The notes: generated by a model not told the origin, from the sequence alone. A stretch of DNA of 64,000 nucleotides from Burkholderia pyrrocinia (GCF_022809715.1 NZ_CP094459.1:3286001-3350000), one strand, 5' to 3'. Positions 28,391-37,249 are shown, counted from the stretch's first letter. Translations and numbers: made by a program.

Positions 28391-29599
28391 TTACAGCCCG
28401 AGCATCATCTTCGCGATGATGTTCTTCTGGATCTCGTTCGAGCCGCCGAAGATCGACAGCTTCCGGTTGTTGAAGTACTGCTGCGCGGCGCTCGCGGCTT
28501 CGTCCGGGCCGACCGGTTCGCCGTCGTAGTCCGCATCGAGCGCTTCGTCGACGAACGGCTGCGCGTACGGCCCCATCGCGCGTCGCATCAGCGACGCGAT
28601 CTCCTGGCGGATCTGCGTGCCGCGGATCTTCAGCATCGAGCTTTCCGCGCCCGGCGCGCCGCCGCCCGCGACCGCGGCCAGCACGCGCAGGTTGGTCGTG
28701 CGCATGTTCTCGAGCTCGATCTCGACGCGCGCGACACGCGCCGCGAAGAACGGATCGTCCGCGAGCGGCTTGCCGTTCTTCGTCACCTTCGCGGCGACCG
28801 CGCGCAACCGGTCGAGCGCGGCCGTCGAGAAGCCGATCCCGGCGATGTTGGTGCGCTCGTACGTGAGCAGGAATTTCGCGTAGGTCCAGCCGCGGTTCTC
28901 TTCGCCGACGAGGTTTTCCGCCGGCACGCGCACGTCGGTGAAGAACACCTCGTTCACCTCGTGCTCGCCGTCGAGCGTGATGATCGGACGCACGTCGACG
29001 CCCGGCGTGTTCATGTCGATCAGCAGGAAGCTGATGCCCTCCTGCTTGCGCACGTCGGTCGCGGTGCGCACGAGGCAGAAGATCATGTTCGCGTAGTGGC
29101 CGAGCGTGGTCCACGTCTTCTGCCCGTTCACGATGTAGTGCTCGCCCTGCGCGTCGATTCCGCGCACCGCGCTCGTCTTCACCGCCGCGAGATCGGAACC
29201 GGCGCCCGGCTCCGAGTAACCCTGGCACCACCAGTCGGTGCCGTCGAGGATGCGCGGCAGCCAGTGGCGCTTTTGCGCCTCGCTGCCGTACTTGATCAAC
29301 ACCGGGCCGAGCATGTTCACGCCGAACGGCACGATGCGCGGCGCACCGGCGAGCGCGCATTCGTTGTCGAACAGGAACTTCTGCGCGACGCTCCAGCCGG
29401 GGCCGCCGTATTCGCGCGGCCAGTGGCTCGCGAGCCAGCCGCGCGCGTTGAGTGTCGCGTGCCATTCGCGCATGTCGTCGCGCGTGAGGTGCAGGCCGCC
29501 CTTCACCTTGCGCGCGATGCGCTCGGGCAGTTCCGCTTGCAGGAAGCGCTGCACTTCCGTGCGGAAGGCTTCCTCTTCGGGAGTGAAATTGAGGTCCAT
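28391..29599 (-). CDS. acyl-CoA dehydrogenase, PimC-like large subunit
   Basis: The 402-residue ACAD starts MDLNFTPEEEAFRTEVQRFL. It shows GYSEPGAGSDLAAVKTSA and GQKTWTTLGHYANMIFCLVRT, both FAD-site motifs, and ends IFGGSNEIQKNIIAKMMLGL. In place of YEGT the sequence is IFGGSNE, so the catalytic base may be a Glu elsewhere, for example in LLTYERTNIAG. Together with the small subunit it resembles PimC/PimD of pimelate degradation. It is 14 bases upstream of the second dehydrogenase and 29 bases downstream of the fadB-like gene. Confidence 0.87.
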   Translation of the reverse strand: MDLNFTPEEEAFRTEVQRFLQAELPERIARKVKGGLHLTRDDMREWHATLNARGWLASHWPREYGGPGWSVAQKFLFDNECALAGAPRIVPFGVNMLGPVLIKYGSEAQKRHWLPRILDGTDWWCQGYSEPGAGSDLAAVKTSAVRGIDAQGEHYIVNGQKTWTTLGHYANMIFCLVRTATDVRKQEGISFLLIDMNTPGVDVRPIITLDGEHEVNEVFFTDVRVPAENLVGEENRGWTYAKFLLTYERTNIAGIGFSTAALDRLRAVAAKVTKNGKPLADDPFFAARVARVEIELENMRTTNLRVLAAVAGGGAPGAESSMLKIRGTQIRQEIASLMRRAMGPYAQPFVDEALDADYDGEPVGPDEAASAAQQYFNNRKLSIFGGSNEIQKNIIAKMMLGL

Positions 29600-29628
29600 C
29601 TTCGGTCCGTTGCGAATGCGGTTGGCGT

Positions 29629-31755
29629 TCAGTCGATGCGGTTCAGGCTCGCGAAATCCGCGCCACGCGCGACGAGTTCGACGATCAGCGGCGACGGCTT
29701 CCAGAACAGCGGATCCTCCTTCGCGAACGCGCGGATATCGGCGAGCACGTTCGCGAGGCCGAGCGTGTCCGCGTAGTGCATCGGTCCGCCGCGATAACGC
29801 GGGAAGCCGTAGCCGTACAGGAACACCGCGTCGACATCGAGCGGGCGCAGCGCGATCTTTTCGTGCACGACGTTCGCGCCTTCGTTGATCATCGCGGCGA
29901 GGTAGCGGCGCAGGATTTCGTCGTCGGTGAACGTGCGCGGCGTGACGCCCTTCTTCGCGCGTTCTGCCGCGACGATCGCTTCGACTTCCGGGTCCGGCGT
30001 GCCGACGCGCGCGCCGTCCGGATACAGGTAGTAGCCGCGCGACGTCTTCTGCCCGAACCAGCCGCGCTCGCACAGCCGGTCGGAAATCTCCACGTAGCGC
30101 GCGCGCGGATCGCGCGTCGCCGCGCGGCGCTTGCGGGTCGCCCAGCCGATGTCGCCGCCCGCGAGATCGACCACCTGGAACGGCCCCATCGGGAAGCCGA
30201 ATTCGCGCACCGCGCGATCGATCTGGTACGGCGACGCGCCGTCCTCCATCAGATAGTCGGCCGCCGTGCGATAGACGGCGAGGATCCGGTTGCCGATGAA
30301 GCCGTCGCATACGCCCGCGCGCACCGGCGTCTTCTTCAACTGCTTGGCGAGCGCGAACGCGGTCGCGACGACGTCCGCGCTGACGCGCGCCGGCACGACG
30401 ATCTCGAGCAGCTTCATCACGTTGGCCGGCGAGAAGAAATGCAGGCCGATCACGTCGGCCGGGCGGTCGATGCTCGCGGCCAGTTCGTCGATGTCGAGAT
30501 ACGACGTGTTGGTCGCGAGCACCGCACCCGGCTTGCAGACGCGCGCGAGTTCGGCGAACACGGCCTTCTTCACTGCCATGTCCTCGAACACGGCCTCGAT
30601 CACGACATCGGCCTGCGCGAGCGCGTCGTACGACGTGCTGCCCTTGAAGCGCGCGAGCCGTGCCGCGTGCGCGGCCGGCGTCATCCGCCCTTTCGCGACG
30701 AGGCCGTCGTACACCTTCTCGACGTGCGCGCGGCCGCGCGCGAGCGACGCTTCGTCGCGTTCGATCATCGTCACCGGCAGCCCGGCGTCGAGCGCCGCGA
30801 CCGCGATGCCCGCGCCCATCGTGCCGCCGCCGACCACGCCGATCCGCTCGACCGGCCGCGCGCTCGCACGCCGCGCCTCGGGCGCCTTCGCGGCTTCGCG
30901 CTCCGCGAAGAACGCATGCACGAGGCCCGCGCGCTGCGGGCTGTCGATGCACTGCAGGAACAGGCTGCGTTCGAACTTCATCCCCGCGTCGAACGACTGC
31001 GTGAGCGCGGCCTCGACCGCTTCGACGATCTTCGCCGGCGAGAACAGACCGCGCGACTTCTTCGGCAGTTCCGCGCGCGCTGCGTCGATCGCGGCCTGCG
31101 CGGCCGCGCGATCGGCGAGCCCCTGCGCATCGCGCGTGCGGCGCACCGGCGCGCCGAGCGACACGAGTTCCTGCGCATAGGCAAGGCCTTCGGCGAGCGT
31201 GTCGTCGCTGTGCGCGACGCGATCGACGAGGCCGAGCGCGAGCGCTTCGTCCGCGCTCGCGTGGCGGCCCGTCAGCATCAGGTCGAGCGCGGCCTTTGCG
31301 CCGATCAGGCGCGGCGTACGCTGCGTGCCGCCCGCGCCGGGCAGCAGGCCGAGCGTGACTTCGGGCAGCCCGAGCTTCGCGCCGGGCACCGCGAGCCGGT
31401 AATGCGCGGCCAGCGCGACTTCGAGGCCGCCGCCGAGCGTCGCGCCGTGCAGCGCGACCACGACCGGCTTCGCGCTGGACTCGATCCGCTCGCACACATC
31501 CGGCAGCGACGGCGGCACCGGCGGCTTGCCGAATTCGCGAATGTCGGCGCCCGCGATGAAGTTGCGGCCGGCGCCGACGATCAGCACCGCGCGGATCGCG
31601 TCGTCGGCCTGCGCGGCGTCGAGCGCGTCGGCGAGGCCGCGCCGCACGTCGGCCGACAGCGCGTTGACGGGCGGGTGGTCGATCGTGACGACGAGCACCT
31701 TGTCGCGCCGCTCGCGCGTGACCGTGCCGGCTTGGGGTGTTGCAGATGAATTCAT
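29629..31755 (-). CDS. bifunctional enoyl-CoA hydratase / 3-hydroxyacyl-CoA dehydrogenase (FadB/PimF-like)
   Basis: The 708-residue protein fuses an N-terminal crotonase domain with a C-terminal NAD-dependent dehydrogenase. The crotonase part (about residues 15-200) contains GRNFIAGADIREFG, ALHGATLGGGLEVALA and PEVTLGLLPGAGGTQR. The dehydrogenase has IGVVGGGTMGAGIA (about 300) and the catalytic NTSYLDI and GLHFFSPANVMKLLE segments, followed by two helical 3HCDH domains. It performs the hydration and second oxidation of beta-oxidation. It is the first gene of a four-gene reverse-strand operon, with GGAGACACC before the ATG, and is divergent from a LysR gene. Confidence 0.92.
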   Translation of the reverse strand: MNSSATPQAGTVTRERRDKVLVVTIDHPPVNALSADVRRGLADALDAAQADDAIRAVLIVGAGRNFIAGADIREFGKPPVPPSLPDVCERIESSAKPVVVALHGATLGGGLEVALAAHYRLAVPGAKLGLPEVTLGLLPGAGGTQRTPRLIGAKAALDLMLTGRHASADEALALGLVDRVAHSDDTLAEGLAYAQELVSLGAPVRRTRDAQGLADRAAAQAAIDAARAELPKKSRGLFSPAKIVEAVEAALTQSFDAGMKFERSLFLQCIDSPQRAGLVHAFFAEREAAKAPEARRASARPVERIGVVGGGTMGAGIAVAALDAGLPVTMIERDEASLARGRAHVEKVYDGLVAKGRMTPAAHAARLARFKGSTSYDALAQADVVIEAVFEDMAVKKAVFAELARVCKPGAVLATNTSYLDIDELAASIDRPADVIGLHFFSPANVMKLLEIVVPARVSADVVATAFALAKQLKKTPVRAGVCDGFIGNRILAVYRTAADYLMEDGASPYQIDRAVREFGFPMGPFQVVDLAGGDIGWATRKRRAATRDPRARYVEISDRLCERGWFGQKTSRGYYLYPDGARVGTPDPEVEAIVAAERAKKGVTPRTFTDDEILRRYLAAMINEGANVVHEKIALRPLDVDAVFLYGYGFPRYRGGPMHYADTLGLANVLADIRAFAKEDPLFWKPSPLIVELVARGADFASLNRID

Positions 31756-31796
31756 GGTGTCTCCTGTCCTGTCATATGCACCAGACATGCACCGAT

Positions 31797-31812
31797 TCTC
31801 GATTGATCGAGA
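31797..31812. promoter_or_regulatory. inverted repeat in the fadB-like/LysR intergenic region
   Basis: TCTCGAT-TG-ATCGAGA is a perfect 7-bp dyad about 45 bases upstream of the fadB-like start. It could be part of the operon's control region. Confidence 0.4.
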
Positions 31813-31844
31813 TTCATTGACAATTCCCTCTCGCCTTTACAAGC

Positions 31845-31863
31845 TGTCAAGTCTGACTTGACA
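31845..31863. promoter_or_regulatory. 19-base perfect palindrome, probable LysR operator
   Basis: TGTCAAGTC-T-GACTTGACA is a perfect palindrome located between the divergent fadB-like operon and the LysR gene, 47 bases before the LysR start. LysR regulators usually bind such sites to control the divergent operon and themselves. Confidence 0.6.
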
Positions 31864-31909
31864 CTGAATGCTTTCCGACCGTTAAACGGGACGGATCAGG
31901 AGCGAACGC

Positions 31910-32872
31910 ATGGACCTGAACGCGCTGACGCTGCTCGTCGAGATCCTCGACGCCGGCAATCTCAGCAAGGCCGCGCAGCGGCTCAAGATGAGCCGCGCGA
32001 ACGTCAGCTACCGGCTGAACCAGCTCGAGCGCTCGATCGGCCAGCAGCTCGTGCGGCGCACGACGCGGCGCATCGAGCCGACCGAGATCGGGCTGAAGCT
32101 GTACGAGCACGGCCGGCGCATCCGCAACGAGCTGCTCGCCGCGGAGGAATCGGTGACGACGCTCGGCCAGGACCTGCAGGGGCGCGTGCGGCTGTCGGTG
32201 CCGAGCGGCTACGGGCAGATGGTGATGTCCGAATGGCTGCTCGCGTTCAAGCGGCTGCATCCGGGCATCGTGCTCGACGTCGTATTCGAGAACCGCGTGG
32301 AAGACCTGATGCGCGACGAGATCGACATCGCGGTGCGCGTGATGCCCGAGCCGCCGCAGAACCTCGTCGCGCGCGACATGGGCGCGGTGCGCTACGTCGC
32401 GTGCGCGTCGGCTGCGTTCGCGGCCGCGCACGGGATGCCAGCGAGCCTCGGCGCGCTGGCCGCCGCGCCGGTCGTCACCGCGACGGTGATGGGCCGCCAG
32501 CTCAGGATCGCCGCGTATCTCGGCGACGAGCGGCACGAGGTGCTGCTCGAGCCCACGCTGATTTCGGAGAACTTCCTGTTCCTGCGCCAGGCGATCCTCG
32601 CGGGGATCGGCGTCGGCATCGTGCCCGACTACGTGATGCAGGACGACATGCGGCGCGGCGCCGTCGTCACGTCGCTCGACGCATACCGGCTCAGCATCTT
32701 CGGCACGCACATGTACATGCTCTACATGCCGAACCGGCACCACACGCGCGCGACGTCGACGTTCATAGAGTTCATCCTCGAACAGGCCGGAAAGGCCGGC
32801 CGGGGCGGGCCCGGCGCGATGCGTCAGGGTTTCCTGTCGGATGACAATCCGCCGGCCTCGCGGCGACAATAG
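31910..32872 (+). CDS. LysR-family transcriptional regulator
   Basis: The 320-residue regulator has the N-terminal winged helix-turn-helix (NLSKAAQRLKMSRANVSYRLNQLERSIGQQLVRRTTRRIEPTEIG, listed here in part by its key residues 17-36 and on). A periplasmic-binding-like effector domain follows from about residue 95. It is divergent from the pim-like operon with about 150 bases between, so that operon is its likely target. The C-terminus is extended by a Gly/Arg-rich tail. The ATG at 31910 gives MDLNALTLLVEILDAG. Confidence 0.9.
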   Translation: MDLNALTLLVEILDAGNLSKAAQRLKMSRANVSYRLNQLERSIGQQLVRRTTRRIEPTEIGLKLYEHGRRIRNELLAAEESVTTLGQDLQGRVRLSVPSGYGQMVMSEWLLAFKRLHPGIVLDVVFENRVEDLMRDEIDIAVRVMPEPPQNLVARDMGAVRYVACASAAFAAAHGMPASLGALAAAPVVTATVMGRQLRIAAYLGDERHEVLLEPTLISENFLFLRQAILAGIGVGIVPDYVMQDDMRRGAVVTSLDAYRLSIFGTHMYMLYMPNRHHTRATSTFIEFILEQAGKAGRGGPGAMRQGFLSDDNPPASRRQ

Positions 32873-32943
32873 CGCGCCGGGGTGCGCAGCCCCGTTGCGC
32901 CCGCACCATCGCTTCATTCGAATTCACTGCTGCCGAGGGTTCA

Positions 32944-34818
32944 ATGTTCGACCGGATTCGTCCGCATTCGCGTCCCTGGACGCTGCTCGCCGCCGTCGCG
33001 CTCGTCGCTCTCAACGCCGGCTGCACGTCCCCGTCAACGCCGTCGGGCGCCGTCGTCCCGGTGGCCGCCGCGTCGGGCGCAGCCGTGCCGCTGCCCGGCT
33101 TCCATGCGCCCGAGCGGTCGTCCGGCTGGGTCGACAAGCCGGGCTGGACTTCGCAGCACAGCATGATCGCGGCCGCGAACCCGCTCGCGACGCAGGCCGG
33201 CTACGAGATGCTGAAGGCCGGCGGCACCGCGATCGACGCCGCGATCGCGACGCAGATGGTGCTCGCGCTCGTCGAGCCGCAATCGTCGGGGATCGGCGGC
33301 GGCGCGTTCATGCTGTACTTCGACGGCAAGGCGACGCAGGCGTACGACGGCCGCGAAACCGCGCCGGCCGCCGCGACCGACCGCCTGTTCTACGGGCCGA
33401 CCGGCCAGCCGATGGGCTTCTACGAAGGCGTCGTCGGCGGGCGCTCGGTCGGCACGCCGGGCGTGCTGCGCATGCTCGACGCCGCGCACCGCGCGCACGG
33501 CAAGCTGCCGTGGCGCCGGCTGTTCCAGCCCGCGATCCGGCTCGCCGAGCACGGCTTCACGATCAGCCCGCGGCTCGCGACACTGATCGCGAACGACAAG
33601 TACCTGAAGAACGACCCGGCCGCGCGTGCGTACTTCTACAACCCGGACGGCACGCCGAAGGCGGCCGGCACGGTGCTGAAGAACCCCGCGCTCGCGACCG
33701 TGCTGCGCCAGGTCGCCGACCGCGGCGCGAACGCGTTCTACACCGGCGCGATCGCGCGCGACATCGTCACCAAGGTCCGCAAGCACCCGACCAATCCGGG
33801 CCTGCTGTCGCTCCAGGATCTCGCACGCTACAAGGCGAAGGTGCGCACGCCGCTGTGCGCCGACTACCGGCGCTCGGTCGTCTGCGGGATGCCGCCGCCG
33901 TCGTCGGGCGGCCTCGCGATCGCGCAGATGCTCGGCATCCTCGAAGCGATGCCCGACTGGCAGCAGATCGGCGCGCAGAAGCCGGTGCGCAACGACGTCG
34001 GCTACGAGCCGACGCCGTTCGCCGCGCACCTGTTCAGCGAAGCCGGGCGCCTCGCGTATGCGGACCGTGCGCGCTATGTCGCCGATCCCGATTTCGTGCC
34101 GCTGCCGGGCGGCAACTGGACAAGCCTCACCGACAGGACCTACCTCGCACAGCGCGCGCGGCTGATCAGCGACAGCAGCATGGGCGTCGTGCAGGCCGGC
34201 GCGCCGCAGGGCGCGACGCTCGCGATGGCCGACGATCGCAGCCCCGAATTGCCGTCGACGTCCGACATCGCGATCGTCGACCGCTACGGGCAGGCGCTGT
34301 CGATGACGACGAGCATCGAGGATGCGTTCGGTTCGCGGCTGATGGTGCGCGGCTTCATGCTGAACAACCAGCTCACCGATTTCTCGTTCGTGTCGAACGA
34401 CAACGGCCGGCCGGTCGCGAACCGCGTGCAGCCCGGCAAGCGGCCGCGTTCGGCGATGTCGCCGGAGCTCGTGTTCGACAAGAAGACGAAGCAGGTGACG
34501 ATGGTCGTCGGCTCGGCCGGCGGCCCCGCGATCATCAATCACGTCGCGAAGACGCTGGTCGGCGTGCTCGACTGGGGCATGACGATGCAGCAGGCGATCG
34601 CGCTGCCGAACTTCGGGTCGATGAACGGGCCGACCCAGCTCGAGCGCGGCCGCGTGTCGGACGCGCTCGCCGACGGGCTGAAGGGCCGCGGGCACGACGT
34701 GCAGGTCGTCGAGATGAACTCGGGGCTGCAGGGAATCCAGCGGCTGAACGTGCAGGGGCAGACGGTGTGGTTCGGCGGTGCGGATCCGCGGCGTGAAGGG
34801 GTTGCGATGGGGGATTGA
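32944..34818 (+). CDS. ggt: gamma-glutamyltranspeptidase
   Basis: The 624-residue Ntn-hydrolase cleaves glutathione and other gamma-glutamyl compounds in the envelope. The signal peptide ends in a lipobox (ALNAGCTSP, Cys about residue 24), so this form is probably a lipoprotein. The large-subunit region has GGTAIDAAIATQMVLALVEPQSSGIGGG. The autoprocessing site is near PSTSDIAIVDRYGQ, where the Thr before SDIAIVD is the expected nucleophile of the small subunit. SAGGPAIINHV-type glycine motifs lie near residue 520. A 55-bp stretch of this gene (33930-33984) is duplicated at 37195-37249. Confidence 0.94.
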   Translation: MFDRIRPHSRPWTLLAAVALVALNAGCTSPSTPSGAVVPVAAASGAAVPLPGFHAPERSSGWVDKPGWTSQHSMIAAANPLATQAGYEMLKAGGTAIDAAIATQMVLALVEPQSSGIGGGAFMLYFDGKATQAYDGRETAPAAATDRLFYGPTGQPMGFYEGVVGGRSVGTPGVLRMLDAAHRAHGKLPWRRLFQPAIRLAEHGFTISPRLATLIANDKYLKNDPAARAYFYNPDGTPKAAGTVLKNPALATVLRQVADRGANAFYTGAIARDIVTKVRKHPTNPGLLSLQDLARYKAKVRTPLCADYRRSVVCGMPPPSSGGLAIAQMLGILEAMPDWQQIGAQKPVRNDVGYEPTPFAAHLFSEAGRLAYADRARYVADPDFVPLPGGNWTSLTDRTYLAQRARLISDSSMGVVQAGAPQGATLAMADDRSPELPSTSDIAIVDRYGQALSMTTSIEDAFGSRLMVRGFMLNNQLTDFSFVSNDNGRPVANRVQPGKRPRSAMSPELVFDKKTKQVTMVVGSAGGPAIINHVAKTLVGVLDWGMTMQQAIALPNFGSMNGPTQLERGRVSDALADGLKGRGHDVQVVEMNSGLQGIQRLNVQGQTVWFGGADPRREGVAMGD

Positions 34819-35152
34819 CGGACGCCCCCCGTCCGCGGCAGCGCGCGTGAGCCGTCACGCGCCGCTCCTTGCATCACACATACCGACGACCGATTATCCG
34901 TGGCCGCCCATCGAATCGCGGCCACGGCCCCGCCAGCCCCATACGATTTGTCCCATTAGCAACGTCATCATTTTCGTAACTGTCTGATCGACGGCGCATT
35001 CGACGAACCGTATATTGCCCCGGTTCAAGGCCATCCGATACGGACATGCCTTCACCGACGGCGGTACATCGTACCTGCTCCGTTCGGTGAGTCGCACGTG
35101 CATCGTCCGGCCGTCTGACATACGACATCAATCAATCAGGACTACGATTCAT
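34819..35152. other. intergenic region ggt / adhesin
   Basis: This 334-base gap starts with two small hairpins after ggt (CGGACG-CCCCC-CGTCCG near 34830 and GCGCGTGA-GCCG-TCACGCGC at 34843-34862). These may terminate ggt. The remainder is AT-richer and should hold the adhesin promoter. I see no gene. Confidence 0.55.
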
Positions 35153-36901
35153 ATGACAAGCGTCATCGCCATTCGCTCCGGTATTCCGTGCGCACGCTCG
35201 CGCGCTTCGATCAAGCCGAAGCGCACACCTGCCGCCAGACTCACGGCATTCGCTCTCGCGCTCGCCGCGCTCGCACCGTGCTACGGCCATGCCGGCGACG
35301 ACTTGATCCAGACCAACCTGGTCATTCTCGGCGGTAACGGCGGCGATCCGATCGCGTCCGGCGCCAGCGCGATCGCGATAGGACCGGGCGCGCAAGCGCT
35401 TGGCGAAACCGGCAGCGACTACTCGGCGATCGCGATCGGCGCGAAAGCCGTTGCCGACGGGCAAGCTACCGTCGCCGTCGGCGAAAACGCGAACGTCCAC
35501 GGCGACCGCTCGAACGCGTTCGGCGTATCGTCGAACGTCAATGCGAACCGCAGCCTCGCGCTCGGCGCCGACACGAAGGTCAGCGCGCACGGCGCGGTCG
35601 CACTCGGCCAGGGCAGCGTCGCCGACCGCACGAACACCGTGTCGATCGGCAACACCGGCAACGAGCGCCAGCTCGTCAACCTGCGGGCCGGCACGCGCGA
35701 CACCGACGCAACCAACCTGTCGCAGCTCAAGCCCGTCGTCGACGCGCTCGGCGGCGATGCCGCCGTCAACGCGGACGGCACCGTGCGCGGCCCGAGCTAC
35801 GAGATCGACGGCAAATCCTTCAGCAATGTCGGCGGCGCACTGACGAATCTCGACGGGCGCGTCAACTCGCTCCGCGTCGACGTCGACGATCTCGGCACGC
35901 GGCTCGACAACGGCACGACCGGCCTGGTCCGGCAGGACCCGGCGAGCCTCGCGATCTCGATCGGCGCCGACAAGGGCGGCACGTCGGTCAGCGTCGCCGG
36001 CGCGAACGGCACGCGCGCACTGACCGGGCTGTCGAACGGCACCGGCGATACCGACGCCGTGACGGTCGCGCAGCTCAAGGCCACCGGCCTGATCGACCCG
36101 AATGGCAAGCCGCTCGGCGCGATCGTGTACGACGACCTGACGCTCGGCAGCGCGACGCTCGGCGGCGTCGGCGGCACCTTGCTCGACAACGTCAAGGGCG
36201 GCGCAATTGCAGTGGGCAGCATGCAGGCCGTCAACGGCGGGCAACTCTTTGCGATGGAGCAGAAATTCCAGAGCAGCGTCGATTCACTGAATTCTCGCGT
36301 GACGAATGTCGAGCAGAACGGCACCGGCGCCAAACCGTGGACGGGCGAGCATGGCAACCAGCTGGCCCAGCTCGGCGACGGCTCCGGAGCGACCGGATCG
36401 GATTCGATGGCGCTCGGCCAGAACTCGAACGCATCCGGCAATGGCGGCGTCGCGCTCGGGAACAATGCGACGGCATCGGGCAATAATTCGGTCGCGCTCG
36501 GCGCGAACTCCGTCGCCGATCGCGACGACTCGGTCTCCGTCGGCTCGCCCGGCCACGAACGGCAGATCACCAACGTCAAGGCCGGCACCGCGCCGACCGA
36601 TGCCGTGAACGTGCAGCAGTTGAACGACCAGATCGGCAGCGTTCGATCCGACATCGATCACTACCGGCGCGACGCAAGCGGCGGCATCGCGTCCGCCGTC
36701 GCGATCGCGAACCTGCCGCAGGCATCGCTGGCGGGCGAAAGCATGGTATCGATTGCCGGCGGCACGTACAGCGGTCAGTCGGCCGTCGCGTTCGGCCTGT
36801 CGACCGCGACCCGCAACGGTCGCTGGGTCGTCAAGGCGTCCGGGTCGACCAATACACGAGGCACCGTGGCAGTCGGCGCCGGCGCAGGCTATCGCTGGTA
36901 A
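35153..36901 (+). CDS. trimeric autotransporter adhesin (YadA-like), short form
   Basis: The 582-residue protein has a signal peptide (about residues 1-47, ending PCYGHAGDD) preceded by a basic N-terminus. No long ESPR-type extension is seen. Two YadA-head blocks with the 14-residue pattern (SAIAIGPGAQALG, HGAVALGQGSVAD; later NGGVALGNNATASG, NNSVALGANSVAD) each end in a neck motif (NERQLVNLRAG, HERQITNVKAGTAPTDAVNVQQL). A short stalk follows, and the C-terminal 4-strand anchor (SMVSIAGGTYSGQSAVAFG ... GAGAGYRW) ends with aromatic Trp as required for outer-membrane assembly. It probably mediates attachment; the ligand is unknown. Confidence 0.92.
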   Translation: MTSVIAIRSGIPCARSRASIKPKRTPAARLTAFALALAALAPCYGHAGDDLIQTNLVILGGNGGDPIASGASAIAIGPGAQALGETGSDYSAIAIGAKAVADGQATVAVGENANVHGDRSNAFGVSSNVNANRSLALGADTKVSAHGAVALGQGSVADRTNTVSIGNTGNERQLVNLRAGTRDTDATNLSQLKPVVDALGGDAAVNADGTVRGPSYEIDGKSFSNVGGALTNLDGRVNSLRVDVDDLGTRLDNGTTGLVRQDPASLAISIGADKGGTSVSVAGANGTRALTGLSNGTGDTDAVTVAQLKATGLIDPNGKPLGAIVYDDLTLGSATLGGVGGTLLDNVKGGAIAVGSMQAVNGGQLFAMEQKFQSSVDSLNSRVTNVEQNGTGAKPWTGEHGNQLAQLGDGSGATGSDSMALGQNSNASGNGGVALGNNATASGNNSVALGANSVADRDDSVSVGSPGHERQITNVKAGTAPTDAVNVQQLNDQIGSVRSDIDHYRRDASGGIASAVAIANLPQASLAGESMVSIAGGTYSGQSAVAFGLSTATRNGRWVVKASGSTNTRGTVAVGAGAGYRW

Positions 36902-36931
36902 GCCGTCGCGGCATTGCCGACAGCATCATCC

Positions 36932-36974
36932 GGAACGGGCCGGGTTTCGATCGACACGAAACCCGGCCCGTTCC
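36932..36974 (+). terminator. long hairpin after the adhesin gene
   Basis: A perfect 18-bp stem with a seven-base loop starts 31 bases past the stop. The right arm ends in TTCC without a real T run, so termination is likely but not certain. Confidence 0.75.
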
Positions 36975-37049
36975 ATTCGCGACCCTGTACGCTCATCACC
37001 GTCACGCGCCGCGCCATACACCACCCGCGAGCCGTACCGCCCCCTTACC

Positions 37050-37094
37050 CTCTCCCGTTCCACGGCACGATCCGCCGCTCGACCCACCGCATCG
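37050..37094 (-). pseudogene. duplicated 3'-end fragment of the tauC-like permease gene
   Basis: These 45 bases align without gaps to 38975-39019, the last codons of the permease gene on the reverse strand, with a few mismatches near the left end. The next 121 bases of the permease are missing here. Confidence 0.85.
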
Positions 37095-37097
37095 ACC

Positions 37098-37194
37098 CTC
37101 AGCCGCGACGAACGTCGTCCAGCCGAAACCGATCGCGATCCGCAGCCTGGTGAGGATCTCCGGCGGCACGGCCGGCAGCCCGCCGTGGCGCACG
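37098..37194 (-). pseudogene. duplicated internal fragment of the tauC-like permease gene
   Basis: These 97 bases align gaplessly to 39141-39237 within the permease gene, at roughly 90 percent identity by eye. The fragment abuts the ggt-derived fragment with no base between them. Confidence 0.85.
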
Positions 37195-37249
37195 GCTCAG
37201 CATCCTCGAGGCGATGCCCGACTGGCAGCAGATCGGCGCGCAGAAACCG
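37195..37249 (+). pseudogene. duplicated fragment of ggt
   Basis: These 55 bases match 33930-33984 inside ggt with three differences, in the same orientation as ggt. The fragment ends 11 bases before the stop codon of the amidase gene. Confidence 0.88.

Noticed and set aside
26166..28529. 787-codon forward frame opposite the CoA-transferase and dehydrogenase
   Set aside because: Antisense shadow; Arg/Ala/Asp-biased translation with no motif, and the reverse strand has two well-supported enzymes.
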